Of a stretch of 6,101 bases of DNA, positions 1-5,278 are shown piece by piece. The stretch spans positions 1-6,101 of the forward strand of contig PWMO01000023.1 in the NCBI GenBank assembly GCA_003558175.1, read 5' to 3'. The notes under the pieces were generated by a model that worked only from the letters and a program-made list of their open reading frames with translations, was not told the DNA's origin and did no database searches. Origin of the DNA: Spirochaetaceae bacterium (GTDB lineage Bacteria > Spirochaetota > Spirochaetia > DSM-27196 > PWMO01). The position numbers and the translations under genes were made by a program. The stretch's first letter is position 1, and each line of letters begins with the position of its first letter.

Positions 1-52
1 GCCGCAGACCACGGGCGGTCCAGCCTTCGATCTCTTCTCTGATATCCAGCAT
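1..52 (-). CDS. 5' end of a minus-strand gene, possibly XdhC/CoxI family (partial)
   Basis: Seventeen codons are visible, from an ATG at 52-50 to the left edge, reading MLDIREEIEGWTARGLR with no stop. The start is supported by a Shine-Dalgarno-like GGGAG at 66-62 on the minus strand, 9 nt before the ATG, and by a strong promoter further upstream (-35 at 128-123, -10 at 105-100), which gives a leader of roughly 40 nt. The pattern of a short acidic amphipathic start, then a Trp and a Gly about four residues later, resembles the N-terminus of XdhC/CoxI-type maturation factors for molybdenum hydroxylases. That resemblance is from memory and rests on very few residues, so the function should be treated as unknown. 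The gene is divergent from the trmO-family gene. I am fairly confident that a gene starts here and not confident of its product. Confidence 0.55.
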   Translation of the reverse strand, partial: MLDIREEIEGWTARGLR

Positions 53-61
53 CTTGTCCGT

Positions 62-66
62 CTCCC
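62..66 (-). promoter_or_regulatory. Shine-Dalgarno site of the left-edge gene
   Basis: GGGAG on the minus strand lies 9 nt before the ATG at 52. It falls inside the leader predicted from the promoter at 100-128. It supports the chosen start and contrasts with the trmO and yihY starts, which lack such a site. Confidence 0.45.
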
Positions 67-90
67 GTCACCGCACCGCTTTGCCGCAGC

Positions 91-108
91 CGCTATCAAT
101 CTATAGCG
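91..108. repeat. Inverted repeat over the -10 box, candidate operator
   Basis: CGCTAT (91-96) and ATAGCG (103-108) are perfect inverted copies separated by 6 nt. The element covers the -10 hexamer (100-105) and predicted transcription start (about 93) of the minus-strand promoter. This is a position from which a bound repressor would block transcription. The arms are short, so chance is possible, and no regulator gene is visible to pair with it. Confidence 0.35.
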
Positions 109-128
109 CCGTCGACAGCGGGTGTCAA
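100..128 (-). promoter_or_regulatory. Sigma-70-type promoter for the left-edge gene
   Basis: On the minus strand a perfect -35 hexamer TTGACA (128-123) is followed by exactly 17 nt and then TATAGA (105-100), a 4-of-6 match or better to TATAAT. The predicted transcription start is near 93, about 40 nt before the ATG at 52, leaving room for the GGGAG ribosome site. This is the best promoter in the window by the -35 and spacing criteria. A 6-bp inverted repeat (91-108) overlaps its -10 box and start point. Confidence 0.65.
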
Positions 129-136
129 CAAAGCGT

Positions 137-177
137 CGCACAGCGCCGCGGGTGCCCCAGGCCACGCCGCACAGCGC
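137..177. repeat. Pair of 10-bp direct repeats in the divergent promoter region
   Basis: CGCACAGCGC occurs at 137-146 and again at 168-177. The copies are offset by 31 bp, close to three turns of B-DNA, so they would lie on the same helix face. They sit between the two divergent promoters, just upstream of the minus-strand -35 and of the plus-strand extended -10. They may be paired binding sites for one regulator. In GC-rich DNA a 10-bp match is not strong evidence. Confidence 0.3.
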
Positions 178-198
178 TACGAAGCGACGCCCGGCCTG

Positions 199-207
199 TG
201 GTATACT
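199..207 (+). promoter_or_regulatory. Extended -10 promoter of the trmO-family gene
   Basis: TGG at 199-201 followed by TATACT at 202-207 forms an extended -10 element (TGn then a 5-of-6 match to TATAAT). No good -35 lies at the usual distance: 179-184 reads ACGAAG. Extended -10 promoters can work without one. The ATG at 215 begins only 7 nt after the -10 box, so transcription should start at or within a base or two of the start codon. This implies a leaderless mRNA. Confidence 0.55.
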
Positions 208-214
208 GCGCCCG

Positions 215-655
215 ATGCAAACCGAAGCCACCCCACACCCATACTCGGCGACGCCGATCTGTTTTGAACCAATCGGCGTCGTGCATTCGCCGGTTCGTTC
301 GCTTGATCAGTTGCCAAGGCAGCCGTGGTACGCGCCCGAGGCCGAAGGCTGGATCGAGGTGTTTCCGCAGTACGAGGAAGGGTTGCACCTGATTGAACGG
401 CGCCGCTGGATCCTGGTGGTCAGTTATCTGCACCGTGCCGACGTGCGCAAGATGCTGGTCGTACCCGACGGCGCGAAGGAGCCGATCGGGGTCTTTGGCG
501 CTCGCGCCTCGTACCGGCCTAACCCGATCGCGGTATCGCGGATGGAGCTGGTCGGCCGCGACGGAACAAGGTTGAACGTGCGGCAGATCGACCTGCTCGA
601 CGGAACACCGGTGCTGGACATCAAGACCTACATAGAGCGGCGTCAGGGCGAGTAG
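215..655 (+). CDS. trmO: TsaA/TrmO-family tRNA (m6t6A37) methyltransferase, short form
   Basis: Family members use S-adenosylmethionine to N6-methylate t6A at position 37 of tRNA-Thr, tuning codon reading in the cytoplasm. From the ATG at 215 the protein has 146 residues. Visible family motifs are PIGVVHSP (19-26), the central [18 protein letters not shown] (91-108) with its R-x-N-P core, and [10 protein letters not shown] (128-137). The protein is the TsaA barrel alone and is much shorter than E. coli TrmO (about 235 residues), which has an extra C-terminal domain. An in-frame GTG at 122 would add 31 residues, but these are Arg/Pro-rich, unlike the family, and lie upstream of the -10 box, so I prefer 215. 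There is no Shine-Dalgarno site, and the promoter placement suggests leaderless translation. The gene overlaps the convergent DAHP synthase gene by 13 nt. The family assignment is firm; the exact tRNA substrate is inferred. Confidence 0.88.
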   Translation: MQTEATPHPYSATPICFEPIGVVHSPVRSLDQLPRQPWYAPEAEGWIEVFPQYEEGLHLIERRRWILVVSYLHRADVRKMLVVPDGAKEPIGVFGARASYRPNPIAVSRMELVGRDGTRLNVRQIDLLDGTPVLDIKTYIERRQGE

Positions 656-2040
656 CCGCGCGGCATCTGCTTGAGACTGTCCGCCAGCAGGAAGGCAAGC
701 TCGAGCACCTGGTCGCCATTGAGCCGCGGATCGCAATAGCTGCGGTAGCGGGCGCTCAGGTCTTCCGCCTTCAGCCGATATGCTCCACCGGTGCACTCGG
801 TCACGTGCTCGCCGGTCATCTGCAGGTGAATGCCGCCGGGGTAGCTGCCCTCGGCCGCGTGTACCTCGAAGAAGCGCCGAATTTCGCGCATGATCGCGTC
901 GAAGTCACGGGTCTTGAGTCCGCCGTCGGTGGTCACCGTATTGCCGTGCATCGGATCGCTGCTCCAGACAACCGTGCGGCCCTCGCGCTGAACCGCGCGA
1001 ATGAGATCGGGCAGCCGGCGCGCCAGCGTGTCGGCCCCCATGCGGGTAATCAGGGTGAGCCGCCCGGCCTGGTTGTGCGGATTCAGCCGGTCAATCAGTC
1101 GCAGCAGCTCATCTGCGGTGGTGCGCGGACCGATCTTCACGCCGACCGGATTGCCGATGCCGCGGCAGAACGCAACGTGGGCGTCCTCGAGACCGCGGGT
1201 GCGATCGCCGATCCAGATGAAGTGCGCCGAGCAGTCAAACCACTCGTCCGTCTGCGGATCATGCCGCGTCAGCGCCTCTTCGTAGTTCAACAGCAGCGCC
1301 TCGTGCGACGTGAAAAGCTGCGTCTCCCTGATCACCGGTGCGGTGTCGGAATTGATGCCCATCACATCCATGAAGCGCAATGTCTCGCGGATGCGTTCGG
1401 CCATGTTCTGGTAGCGGTCGCGCAGCGGATTTGCCTCGACAAAGCTCATATTCCAGCGGCCGACCTGGTGCAGGTCGGCCAGTCCTCCCTGCGCATAGGC
1501 GCGCAACAGGTTGAGCGTGGCCGCGGAATGGTGATAGGCGGTGATCATTCGCTCCGGATCGGGGCGGCGTGCCTCCGGAGTGAAGGTGCGGTCGTTTATG
1601 ATGTCGCCGCGATAGCTCGGCAGCCGCACCCCGTCTTGCTCTTCCTCGGCCGATGAGCGCGGTTTGGCATACTGACCCGCGAGGCGAGCCACCTTGACCA
1701 CCGGCGCCGAGCCGGCAAACGTCAGCACTACCGCCATCTGCAGCAGCACCTTGAAGGTGTCGCGGATCCTTGGTGCGGCAAAGTCGGCGAAGGTCTCGGC
1801 ACAGTCGCCGCCGTGCAGCAGGAACGCCTCACCGTGTGCAACCCGCTCGAGCTGTTCGCGCAACAGTCGCGCCTCCTGGGCGAACACCAACGGGGGATAC
1901 TCCCGCAGTTGCTCTTCTACCCGTTCGAGTTCCTCGCGGTCATGGTATTGCGGCTGCTGCCGGGCCGGCTTGTCGCGCCAGCTGGAAGGCTGCCACGGGT
2001 GAGTCCCTCCACCGGCCGGTGAGTGCTGCTCCTGCTGCAT
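643..2040 (-). CDS. 3-deoxy-7-phosphoheptulonate (DAHP) synthase, class II
   Basis: It condenses phosphoenolpyruvate with erythrose 4-phosphate to DAHP, the first step of the shikimate pathway to aromatic amino acids, in the cytoplasm. The 465-residue product matches the length of the Mycobacterium tuberculosis class II (plant-like) enzyme and is unrelated in sequence to E. coli AroG/F/H. Signatures in order are PWQPSSWR (15-22), HGGDCAETF (76-84), GQYAKPRS (122-129), [12 protein letters not shown] (271-282), VGVKIGP (299-305), ITRMG (331-335), DPMHGNT (362-368), TGEHVTEC (409-416) and CDPRLN (436-441). The expected metal ligands are Cys80, His365, Glu411 and Asp437. The region 218-270 aligns with the segment that in the long (type IIA) forms carries allosteric helices, so feedback control by aromatic amino acids is possible. 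The ATG lies 3 nt after the rnr stop, with AGAGGG 7 nt upstream, suggesting translational coupling. The stop codon lies inside the 3' end of trmO. Confidence 0.96.
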   Translation of the reverse strand: MQQEQHSPAGGGTHPWQPSSWRDKPARQQPQYHDREELERVEEQLREYPPLVFAQEARLLREQLERVAHGEAFLLHGGDCAETFADFAAPRIRDTFKVLLQMAVVLTFAGSAPVVKVARLAGQYAKPRSSAEEEQDGVRLPSYRGDIINDRTFTPEARRPDPERMITAYHHSAATLNLLRAYAQGGLADLHQVGRWNMSFVEANPLRDRYQNMAERIRETLRFMDVMGINSDTAPVIRETQLFTSHEALLLNYEEALTRHDPQTDEWFDCSAHFIWIGDRTRGLEDAHVAFCRGIGNPVGVKIGPRTTADELLRLIDRLNPHNQAGRLTLITRMGADTLARRLPDLIRAVQREGRTVVWSSDPMHGNTVTTDGGLKTRDFDAIMREIRRFFEVHAAEGSYPGGIHLQMTGEHVTECTGGAYRLKAEDLSARYRSYCDPRLNGDQVLELAFLLADSLKQMPRGYSP

Positions 2041-2043
2041 GGC

Positions 2044-4317
2044 TCAGCCCTCTTTGCGCCGCTTGCCGGATCGTGTGCGGGGGCGGGACCCTGACCGCGT
2101 GCGATCGGTGCCGCCGGCCTTGGGTTTTTCGCGCGATTTCTCACCCGCCTTCTCAGGAGCTTTGTCGCGTGCTTTCTCACGTGCCTTCGCCCTGGCGCGC
2201 GCGGCCCCCTTATCCGACCTGCGTCGTCGTCGCGGGCTTCCGTCCGGCCCGGCGTCACGTTCCCGCTCGTCGCCACCCCGCCGGGAGCCGTCGTCACCGT
2301 GCGGCGCGTCGCTACCCCGCCGCGCAGCGCCGTCACCCTTGGGCGCAGCGCCGTCGGCGGCGCCGTCCGCCCTGCCGTCCGCAATCACAAAGTCCGCTTT
2401 GCGTTCCTCCGGCGATACGCTCTTGATTCTGACGCGCAGCGGGTCGCCGAGGCGGAAGACCGCTCCGGAGTCTTTGCCCACCAGCTGGTAGTTTTCTTTG
2501 TCGAACTCGTAGTGGTCGTCGCGCATCTCCGAGACGTGTACCAGACCCTCGATCAGGTAGTGAGTCAGCTCGACAAAAAGCCCAAAGGAGGTAACCCCGG
2601 CAATCACCCCGTCGTAGGTCTCGCCCACCTTGGTGGCCAGGAACTGCATCGACTTCAGTCGGGTGTACTCGCGCTCGGCCTCGGTGGCGCGTATTTCGCG
2701 CGCCGTGGAGTGTTCGGCAATCTCCTGCAGCCCGCTCTCGAGCTTGCGTGCGCTGCGCGGCGGCTTCTTCATGGTCGCGTAGCGCTTGAGCAGGCGGTGG
2801 ATCACGAGATCGGCGTAGCGGCGGATGGGCGAGGTGAAGTGGGTATAGGCGTCAAACGCCAGGCCGAAATGGCCGACGTTCTCGGTGCTGTAGACCGCCT
2901 TGGTCATCGAGCGCAGCGCCACCTTTTCAACAAAATCCTTGAAGTCCATGTTTTCGATGATGTCCAGGATCTTGCGGTAGTCTTCCGGTTCGAGCTCGCC
3001 GGCCACGCGGTAGTGAATCCCCAGTCCCTCGAGCAGGGTCAGGAAGGAGCGCACGTCCTCTTCTTTGGGCTTCTCGTGTACGCGGTAGAGAAACGGCCAC
3101 GACGCCTCGGCCTGCGCAATGTGGAGTGCCACCGTCTGGTTGGCCGCCAGCATGAACTCCTCAACCAGCCGGTGCGCATCGAGCCGCTCACTGGGACGAA
3201 CTTCGTACGGGATGCCGTTCTCGTCCAGCGAGATCACCGGTTCCGGGACGTCAAAGTCAACGCTCCCCACCTCTTCGCGCCGCCGACGCAGCAGCAGGCT
3301 CAGCGCCATCATCAGGTGTACCGTGCGCGCGTGGCGGTGCGGTTCTCCGCCGATGATGCGTTCCACCTCCTCGTAGGTAAATCGCTGCTTGCTGCGAATC
3401 AGCGTCTCGGTAATCCGGTAGTCCACCACTTCGCCGCGGGAGTTCACCGTCATGATAACGCTATAGGCCGGCCGGTCTTCGTCCGGCTTCAGGCTGCAGA
3501 GGTCGTTGGAAAGCCGCTCGGGAAGCATCGGGATTACCTGCTGCACGAAGTAGACCGACGTCGCGCGCTCGCGCGCTTCCAGGTCGAGCGGGCTGTCTTC
3601 ATCCACGTAGGCGGTAACGTCGGCGATGTGCACGCCCAGCTCGAACATCCCGCTGTCCAGCTGCCGCAGTGAAACCGCGTCGTCAAAATCTTTGGCGGTC
3701 TGCGGATCGATGGTGAAGCACAACTCGTCGCGAAGGTCTTCGCGCCGCCGGGCTTCCGCCTTGAGCGAGATCGGACGCAGTTTGCGCACCTGCTTCTCCA
3801 CAGCCTGCGGAAAGGCGGTCCGTAGGCCTTTCGAACGCGCGATCAGCGCCAGGTCTATTCCGGTGTCGTTGGCGTTGCCCAGTACTTCGATAATCCGCCC
3901 TTGCGGCTCCTGCTTGGAGCGGGAGGTGCGTTCGCGCTTGATCAGCACGTACTGTCCGTCGCGTGGCGCCGGGCCGCCGCTCTGCGGCTTGACCTTGTCG
4001 GCAGCGATGGAGATCGGGCGCTTGAGCTCGTCGGTCTCGGGAATTACCGTGGCGCTGCCGCCCTGCTTGCGGAAGATGCCGACTATTTCGTTCGCGCCGC
4101 GCTCGGTAACCTCGACAATTCGCCCGACCGGGTTCTTCCCTTTGACGTCACGAACGATCTCTGCGGTGACGGTGTCTCCGTCCATTGCTGAACCCAGGTT
4201 GTCCAGCGGAATGAACAGGTCCCTCTGGTCGGGAACGAGCACGAAACCGAAGCCACGCGCGTTTAGCTTGAGCACTCCGGAAATTGCGGGGCTTTCTTGC
4301 TTTGTTTTCTGTTTCAT
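2044..4317 (-). CDS. rnr: Ribonuclease R (RNB-family 3'-5' exoribonuclease)
   Basis: RNase R is a processive 3'-5' hydrolytic exonuclease that degrades structured RNA, including rRNA and mRNA fragments. The 757-residue protein opens straight into a cold-shock domain (about 12-55, with ARGFGFVLV at 20-28) and has a second OB domain (about 75-160). The RNB catalytic domain (about 190-515) follows, with the metal-binding run FTIDPQTAKDFDDA (201-214; Asp204, 210, 212, 213) and HFTSPIRRYADL (493-504). The S1 domain covers about 562-645. The N-terminal helix-turn-helix of E. coli RNase R (813 residues) is missing. Residues 646-757 are a low-complexity, strongly charged tail with tandem tetrapeptide repeats. 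The ATG is preceded by GAGAGAGG with 9 nt spacing and is the only start that keeps the cold-shock domain whole. The first 170 nt overlap the annotated end of yihY in another frame. RNase II is the alternative but is shorter and lacks such a tail. Confidence 0.95.
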   Translation of the reverse strand: MKQKTKQESPAISGVLKLNARGFGFVLVPDQRDLFIPLDNLGSAMDGDTVTAEIVRDVKGKNPVGRIVEVTERGANEIVGIFRKQGGSATVIPETDELKRPISIAADKVKPQSGGPAPRDGQYVLIKRERTSRSKQEPQGRIIEVLGNANDTGIDLALIARSKGLRTAFPQAVEKQVRKLRPISLKAEARRREDLRDELCFTIDPQTAKDFDDAVSLRQLDSGMFELGVHIADVTAYVDEDSPLDLEARERATSVYFVQQVIPMLPERLSNDLCSLKPDEDRPAYSVIMTVNSRGEVVDYRITETLIRSKQRFTYEEVERIIGGEPHRHARTVHLMMALSLLLRRRREEVGSVDFDVPEPVISLDENGIPYEVRPSERLDAHRLVEEFMLAANQTVALHIAQAEASWPFLYRVHEKPKEEDVRSFLTLLEGLGIHYRVAGELEPEDYRKILDIIENMDFKDFVEKVALRSMTKAVYSTENVGHFGLAFDAYTHFTSPIRRYADLVIHRLLKRYATMKKPPRSARKLESGLQEIAEHSTAREIRATEAEREYTRLKSMQFLATKVGETYDGVIAGVTSFGLFVELTHYLIEGLVHVSEMRDDHYEFDKENYQLVGKDSGAVFRLGDPLRVRIKSVSPEERKADFVIADGRADGAADGAAPKGDGAARRGSDAPHGDDGSRRGGDERERDAGPDGSPRRRRRSDKGAARARAKAREKARDKAPEKAGEKSREKPKAGGTDRTRSGSRPRTRSGKRRKEG
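2048..2053 (-). promoter_or_regulatory. Shine-Dalgarno site of the DAHP synthase gene
   Basis: AGAGGG on the minus strand ends 7 nt before the ATG at 2040 and lies within the last codons of rnr, whose TGA occupies 2046-2044. Ribosomes finishing rnr would stop next to this site, which favours coupled reinitiation. It also fixes the choice of the ATG at 2040. Confidence 0.55.
2128..2187 (-). repeat. Tandem 12-nt repeat coding KAxE tetrapeptides in the RNase R tail
   Basis: Five consecutive units encode KARE, KARD, KAPE, KAGE and KSRE (RNase R residues 711-730), with a sixth degenerate unit KPKA following. Lys recurs at exactly every fourth position from 711 to 731. The codons vary between units, so selection at the protein level is likelier than very recent slippage. 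The repeat lies in the basic extension behind the S1 domain. Confidence 0.7.
2323..2379 (-). repeat. Imperfect 12-nt repeat coding DGxA tetrapeptides in the RNase R tail
   Basis: Directly after the S1 domain, RNase R residues 647-665 read DGRA, DGAA, DGAA, a PKG interruption and DGAA. This is an acidic, flexible segment, unlike the Lys-rich repeat further on. It probably acts as a disordered linker; that role is inferred from composition only. Confidence 0.55.
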
Positions 4318-5209
4318 CTGTTTGAGCCTCTCTCGGCTTCATGCGGCCGAGTCGCGTAAGGTAGACGAAGGTGAACTCCGCCCCGAAGAAAATGATCTGC
4401 GCCAGGAAGTAGAGCCAGAGCAGTACGATTACAAACGAGCCGGCGGCGCCGAACAGCGACGTAACGAACGTGCGCCGCAGGTAGAGCCGGATGACGGTGT
4501 CGCCCGCCTTGAACAGCAGCGCGGTAAACAGCGAGCCGGGGAGGACGTCGCGCCACCGCAGCCGGTGTGCCGGCAGAATGTGATAGATGACCATGAAAAA
4601 GAGCGTTGCGAGCACGAAGGTGGAACCGTGTGCCGTCCACAGGTGCGCCACCGCCATGATCGGCAGCATCTCAAGGATGCCCTTTTCTATCGCTCCGAGA
4701 AACGGGCTGATGAACAGCAGGATCAGAATTGCCAGCAGGATCAGCATGGTGATACCGATCGTCAGCAGCTTACCGGTTAGTACCGCCAGCCAGCGCCGGC
4801 TTTCCGGTGCCGCCTCGTAGCCGAAGATCTTGTTCAGCGCTTCGCGCAGGCACATCAGCCCGCGCGAGGCGCCGTAGAGCACCGCAAAGAGCCCGATACC
4901 CCCGGCCAGGTAACCGGTGCCGGTCCGCTCCGCGGTGTGCAGCAGACTGCGGAAGAACACCACGATCTCGGGTCCGACCGCCGCCTCCAGGAACAGCAGC
5001 AGCTCACCGCTCAGCCCGTCGGTGTCGCCAAAGAACCAGCTCGCCACCATCACCAGCACAATCGACATCGGCGCCAGCGAGAGTGCGGTGTAGTAGGCGA
5101 GCGCGGCCGAGAGACGCGCGGCGTTATCGCGCACCCATTCGCGATAGCTCTGCCAGAGCATCTCGCCGATGAGTCGCAATACGCGGATGACGGCGCGGAA
5201 CAGCTTCAT
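4148..5209 (-). CDS. yihY: YihY/BrkB-family inner-membrane protein
   Basis: This is a polytopic inner-membrane protein of a family once annotated as ribonuclease BN (E. coli yihY), a label since abandoned. No biochemical role is established, and a transport role is only a suggestion. The 353-residue frame shows a basic amphipathic start, then the signature LSAALAYYTALSLAPM (33-48). Membrane segments lie at about 35-60, 99-120, 142-168, 194-213, 224-241 and 255-285. Family motifs LPGSLFTALLF (223-233) and FFGAEFTFVYL (274-284) are intact. The family core ends near residue 290. Residues 298-353 are encoded inside rnr, are very Arg-rich and look like an out-of-frame reading of rnr, so the true C-terminus is uncertain. 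The ATG at 5209 has no Shine-Dalgarno site and lies 9 nt after a perfect TATAAT. An alternative ATG (codon 17) would still keep the core. The family call is secure; the 3' boundary is not. Confidence 0.9.
   Translation of the reverse strand: MKLFRAVIRVLRLIGEMLWQSYREWVRDNAARLSAALAYYTALSLAPMSIVLVMVASWFFGDTDGLSGELLLFLEAAVGPEIVVFFRSLLHTAERTGTGYLAGGIGLFAVLYGASRGLMCLREALNKIFGYEAAPESRRWLAVLTGKLLTIGITMLILLAILILLFISPFLGAIEKGILEMLPIMAVAHLWTAHGSTFVLATLFFMVIYHILPAHRLRWRDVLPGSLFTALLFKAGDTVIRLYLRRTFVTSLFGAAGSFVIVLLWLYFLAQIIFFGAEFTFVYLTRLGRMKPREAQTDETENKARKPRNFRSAQAKRAWLRFRARSRPEGPVHSAGQPGFSNGRRHRHRRDRS
4327..4334 (-). promoter_or_regulatory. Shine-Dalgarno site of rnr
   Basis: GAGAGAGG on the minus strand, with its GAGG core at 4330-4327, lies 9 nt before the rnr ATG at 4317. 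It is embedded in the yihY reading frame, so ribosomes translating the long yihY frame would run over it. Confidence 0.5.
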
Positions 5210-5218
5210 CTGACTGCT

Positions 5219-5247
5219 ATTATACGGTGAGCGCGGCGGAGGGGCAA
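5219..5247 (-). promoter_or_regulatory. Promoter of the yihY-rnr-DAHP synthase unit
   Basis: On the minus strand a consensus -10 TATAAT (5224-5219) follows a 17-nt spacer from TTGCCC (5247-5242, 4 of 6 to TTGACA). Transcription should begin at about 5212-5210, which is 1-3 nt before the yihY ATG at 5209. The mRNA would thus be leaderless or nearly so. The promoter sits in the gap after prfC, so the unit can be transcribed independently of prfC. Confidence 0.65.
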
Positions 5248-5258
5248 AGCGTCCGCCG
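5234..5258. repeat. 7-bp inverted repeat around the yihY -35 box
   Basis: CGGCGGA (5234-5240) and TCCGCCG (5252-5258) are perfect inverted copies with an 11-nt loop. The loop holds most of the -35 hexamer of the yihY promoter. It could be an operator or part of the end of the prfC transcript. No T-run follows on the minus strand, so it is not a standard intrinsic terminator. Confidence 0.35.
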
Positions 5259-5263
5259 GGCGC

Positions 5264-5278
5264 GGCCGTTGCGCGGCC
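5264..5278 (-). terminator. Short GC hairpin directly after prfC, weak terminator candidate
   Basis: GGCCG (5264-5268) and CGGCC (5274-5278) form a 5-bp stem with a 5-nt loop starting at the base next to the prfC stop codon. There is no U-tract, so intrinsic termination is doubtful; it may instead protect a 3' end. The same stretch contains a direct repeat of GCGCGGCC (5260-5267 and 5271-5278), which may be simple GC-rich coincidence. Confidence 0.2.

Noticed and set aside
133..190. 7-bp inverted repeat GCGTCGC / GCGACGC in the divergent promoter region
   Set aside because: The arms are short, 44 nt apart and GC-rich, so a chance match is the simplest explanation.
122..214. Upstream GTG start extending trmO by 31 residues
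   Set aside because: The extension is Arg/Pro-rich, is not part of the TsaA fold, and lies upstream of the extended -10 element.
655..664. 10-bp palindrome GCCGCGCGGC just after the trmO stop
   Set aside because: It has no loop and no following T-run, and lies in the coding sequence of the DAHP synthase gene, so it does not qualify as a terminator.
125..796. Minus-strand open frame of 223 codons opposite trmO
   Set aside because: It overlaps the conserved trmO coding region and the end of the DAHP synthase gene in another frame, with no recognisable motif.
805..1656. Plus-strand open frame of 283 codons antisense to the DAHP synthase gene
   Set aside because: It mirrors the conserved class II DAHP synthase sequence and shows no family motif of its own.
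2299..3672. Long plus-strand open frame (457 codons) antisense to rnr
   Set aside because: It lies entirely opposite the RNB and S1 coding region, has no recognisable domain or ribosome site, and its length is explained by GC-rich codon bias on the opposite strand.
4314..4640. 108-codon minus-strand frame inside yihY ending at the rnr ATG
   Set aside because: As a separate gene it is unsupported because the yihY frame carries the conserved membrane motifs. It matters only as the frame whose stop would form ATGA if yihY has a one-base change.
3626..4780. Plus-strand open frame of 384 codons spanning the yihY/rnr junction
   Set aside because: It covers two well-supported minus-strand genes, and its composition (Arg, Ser and Gln rich in patches) is that of an antisense reading.
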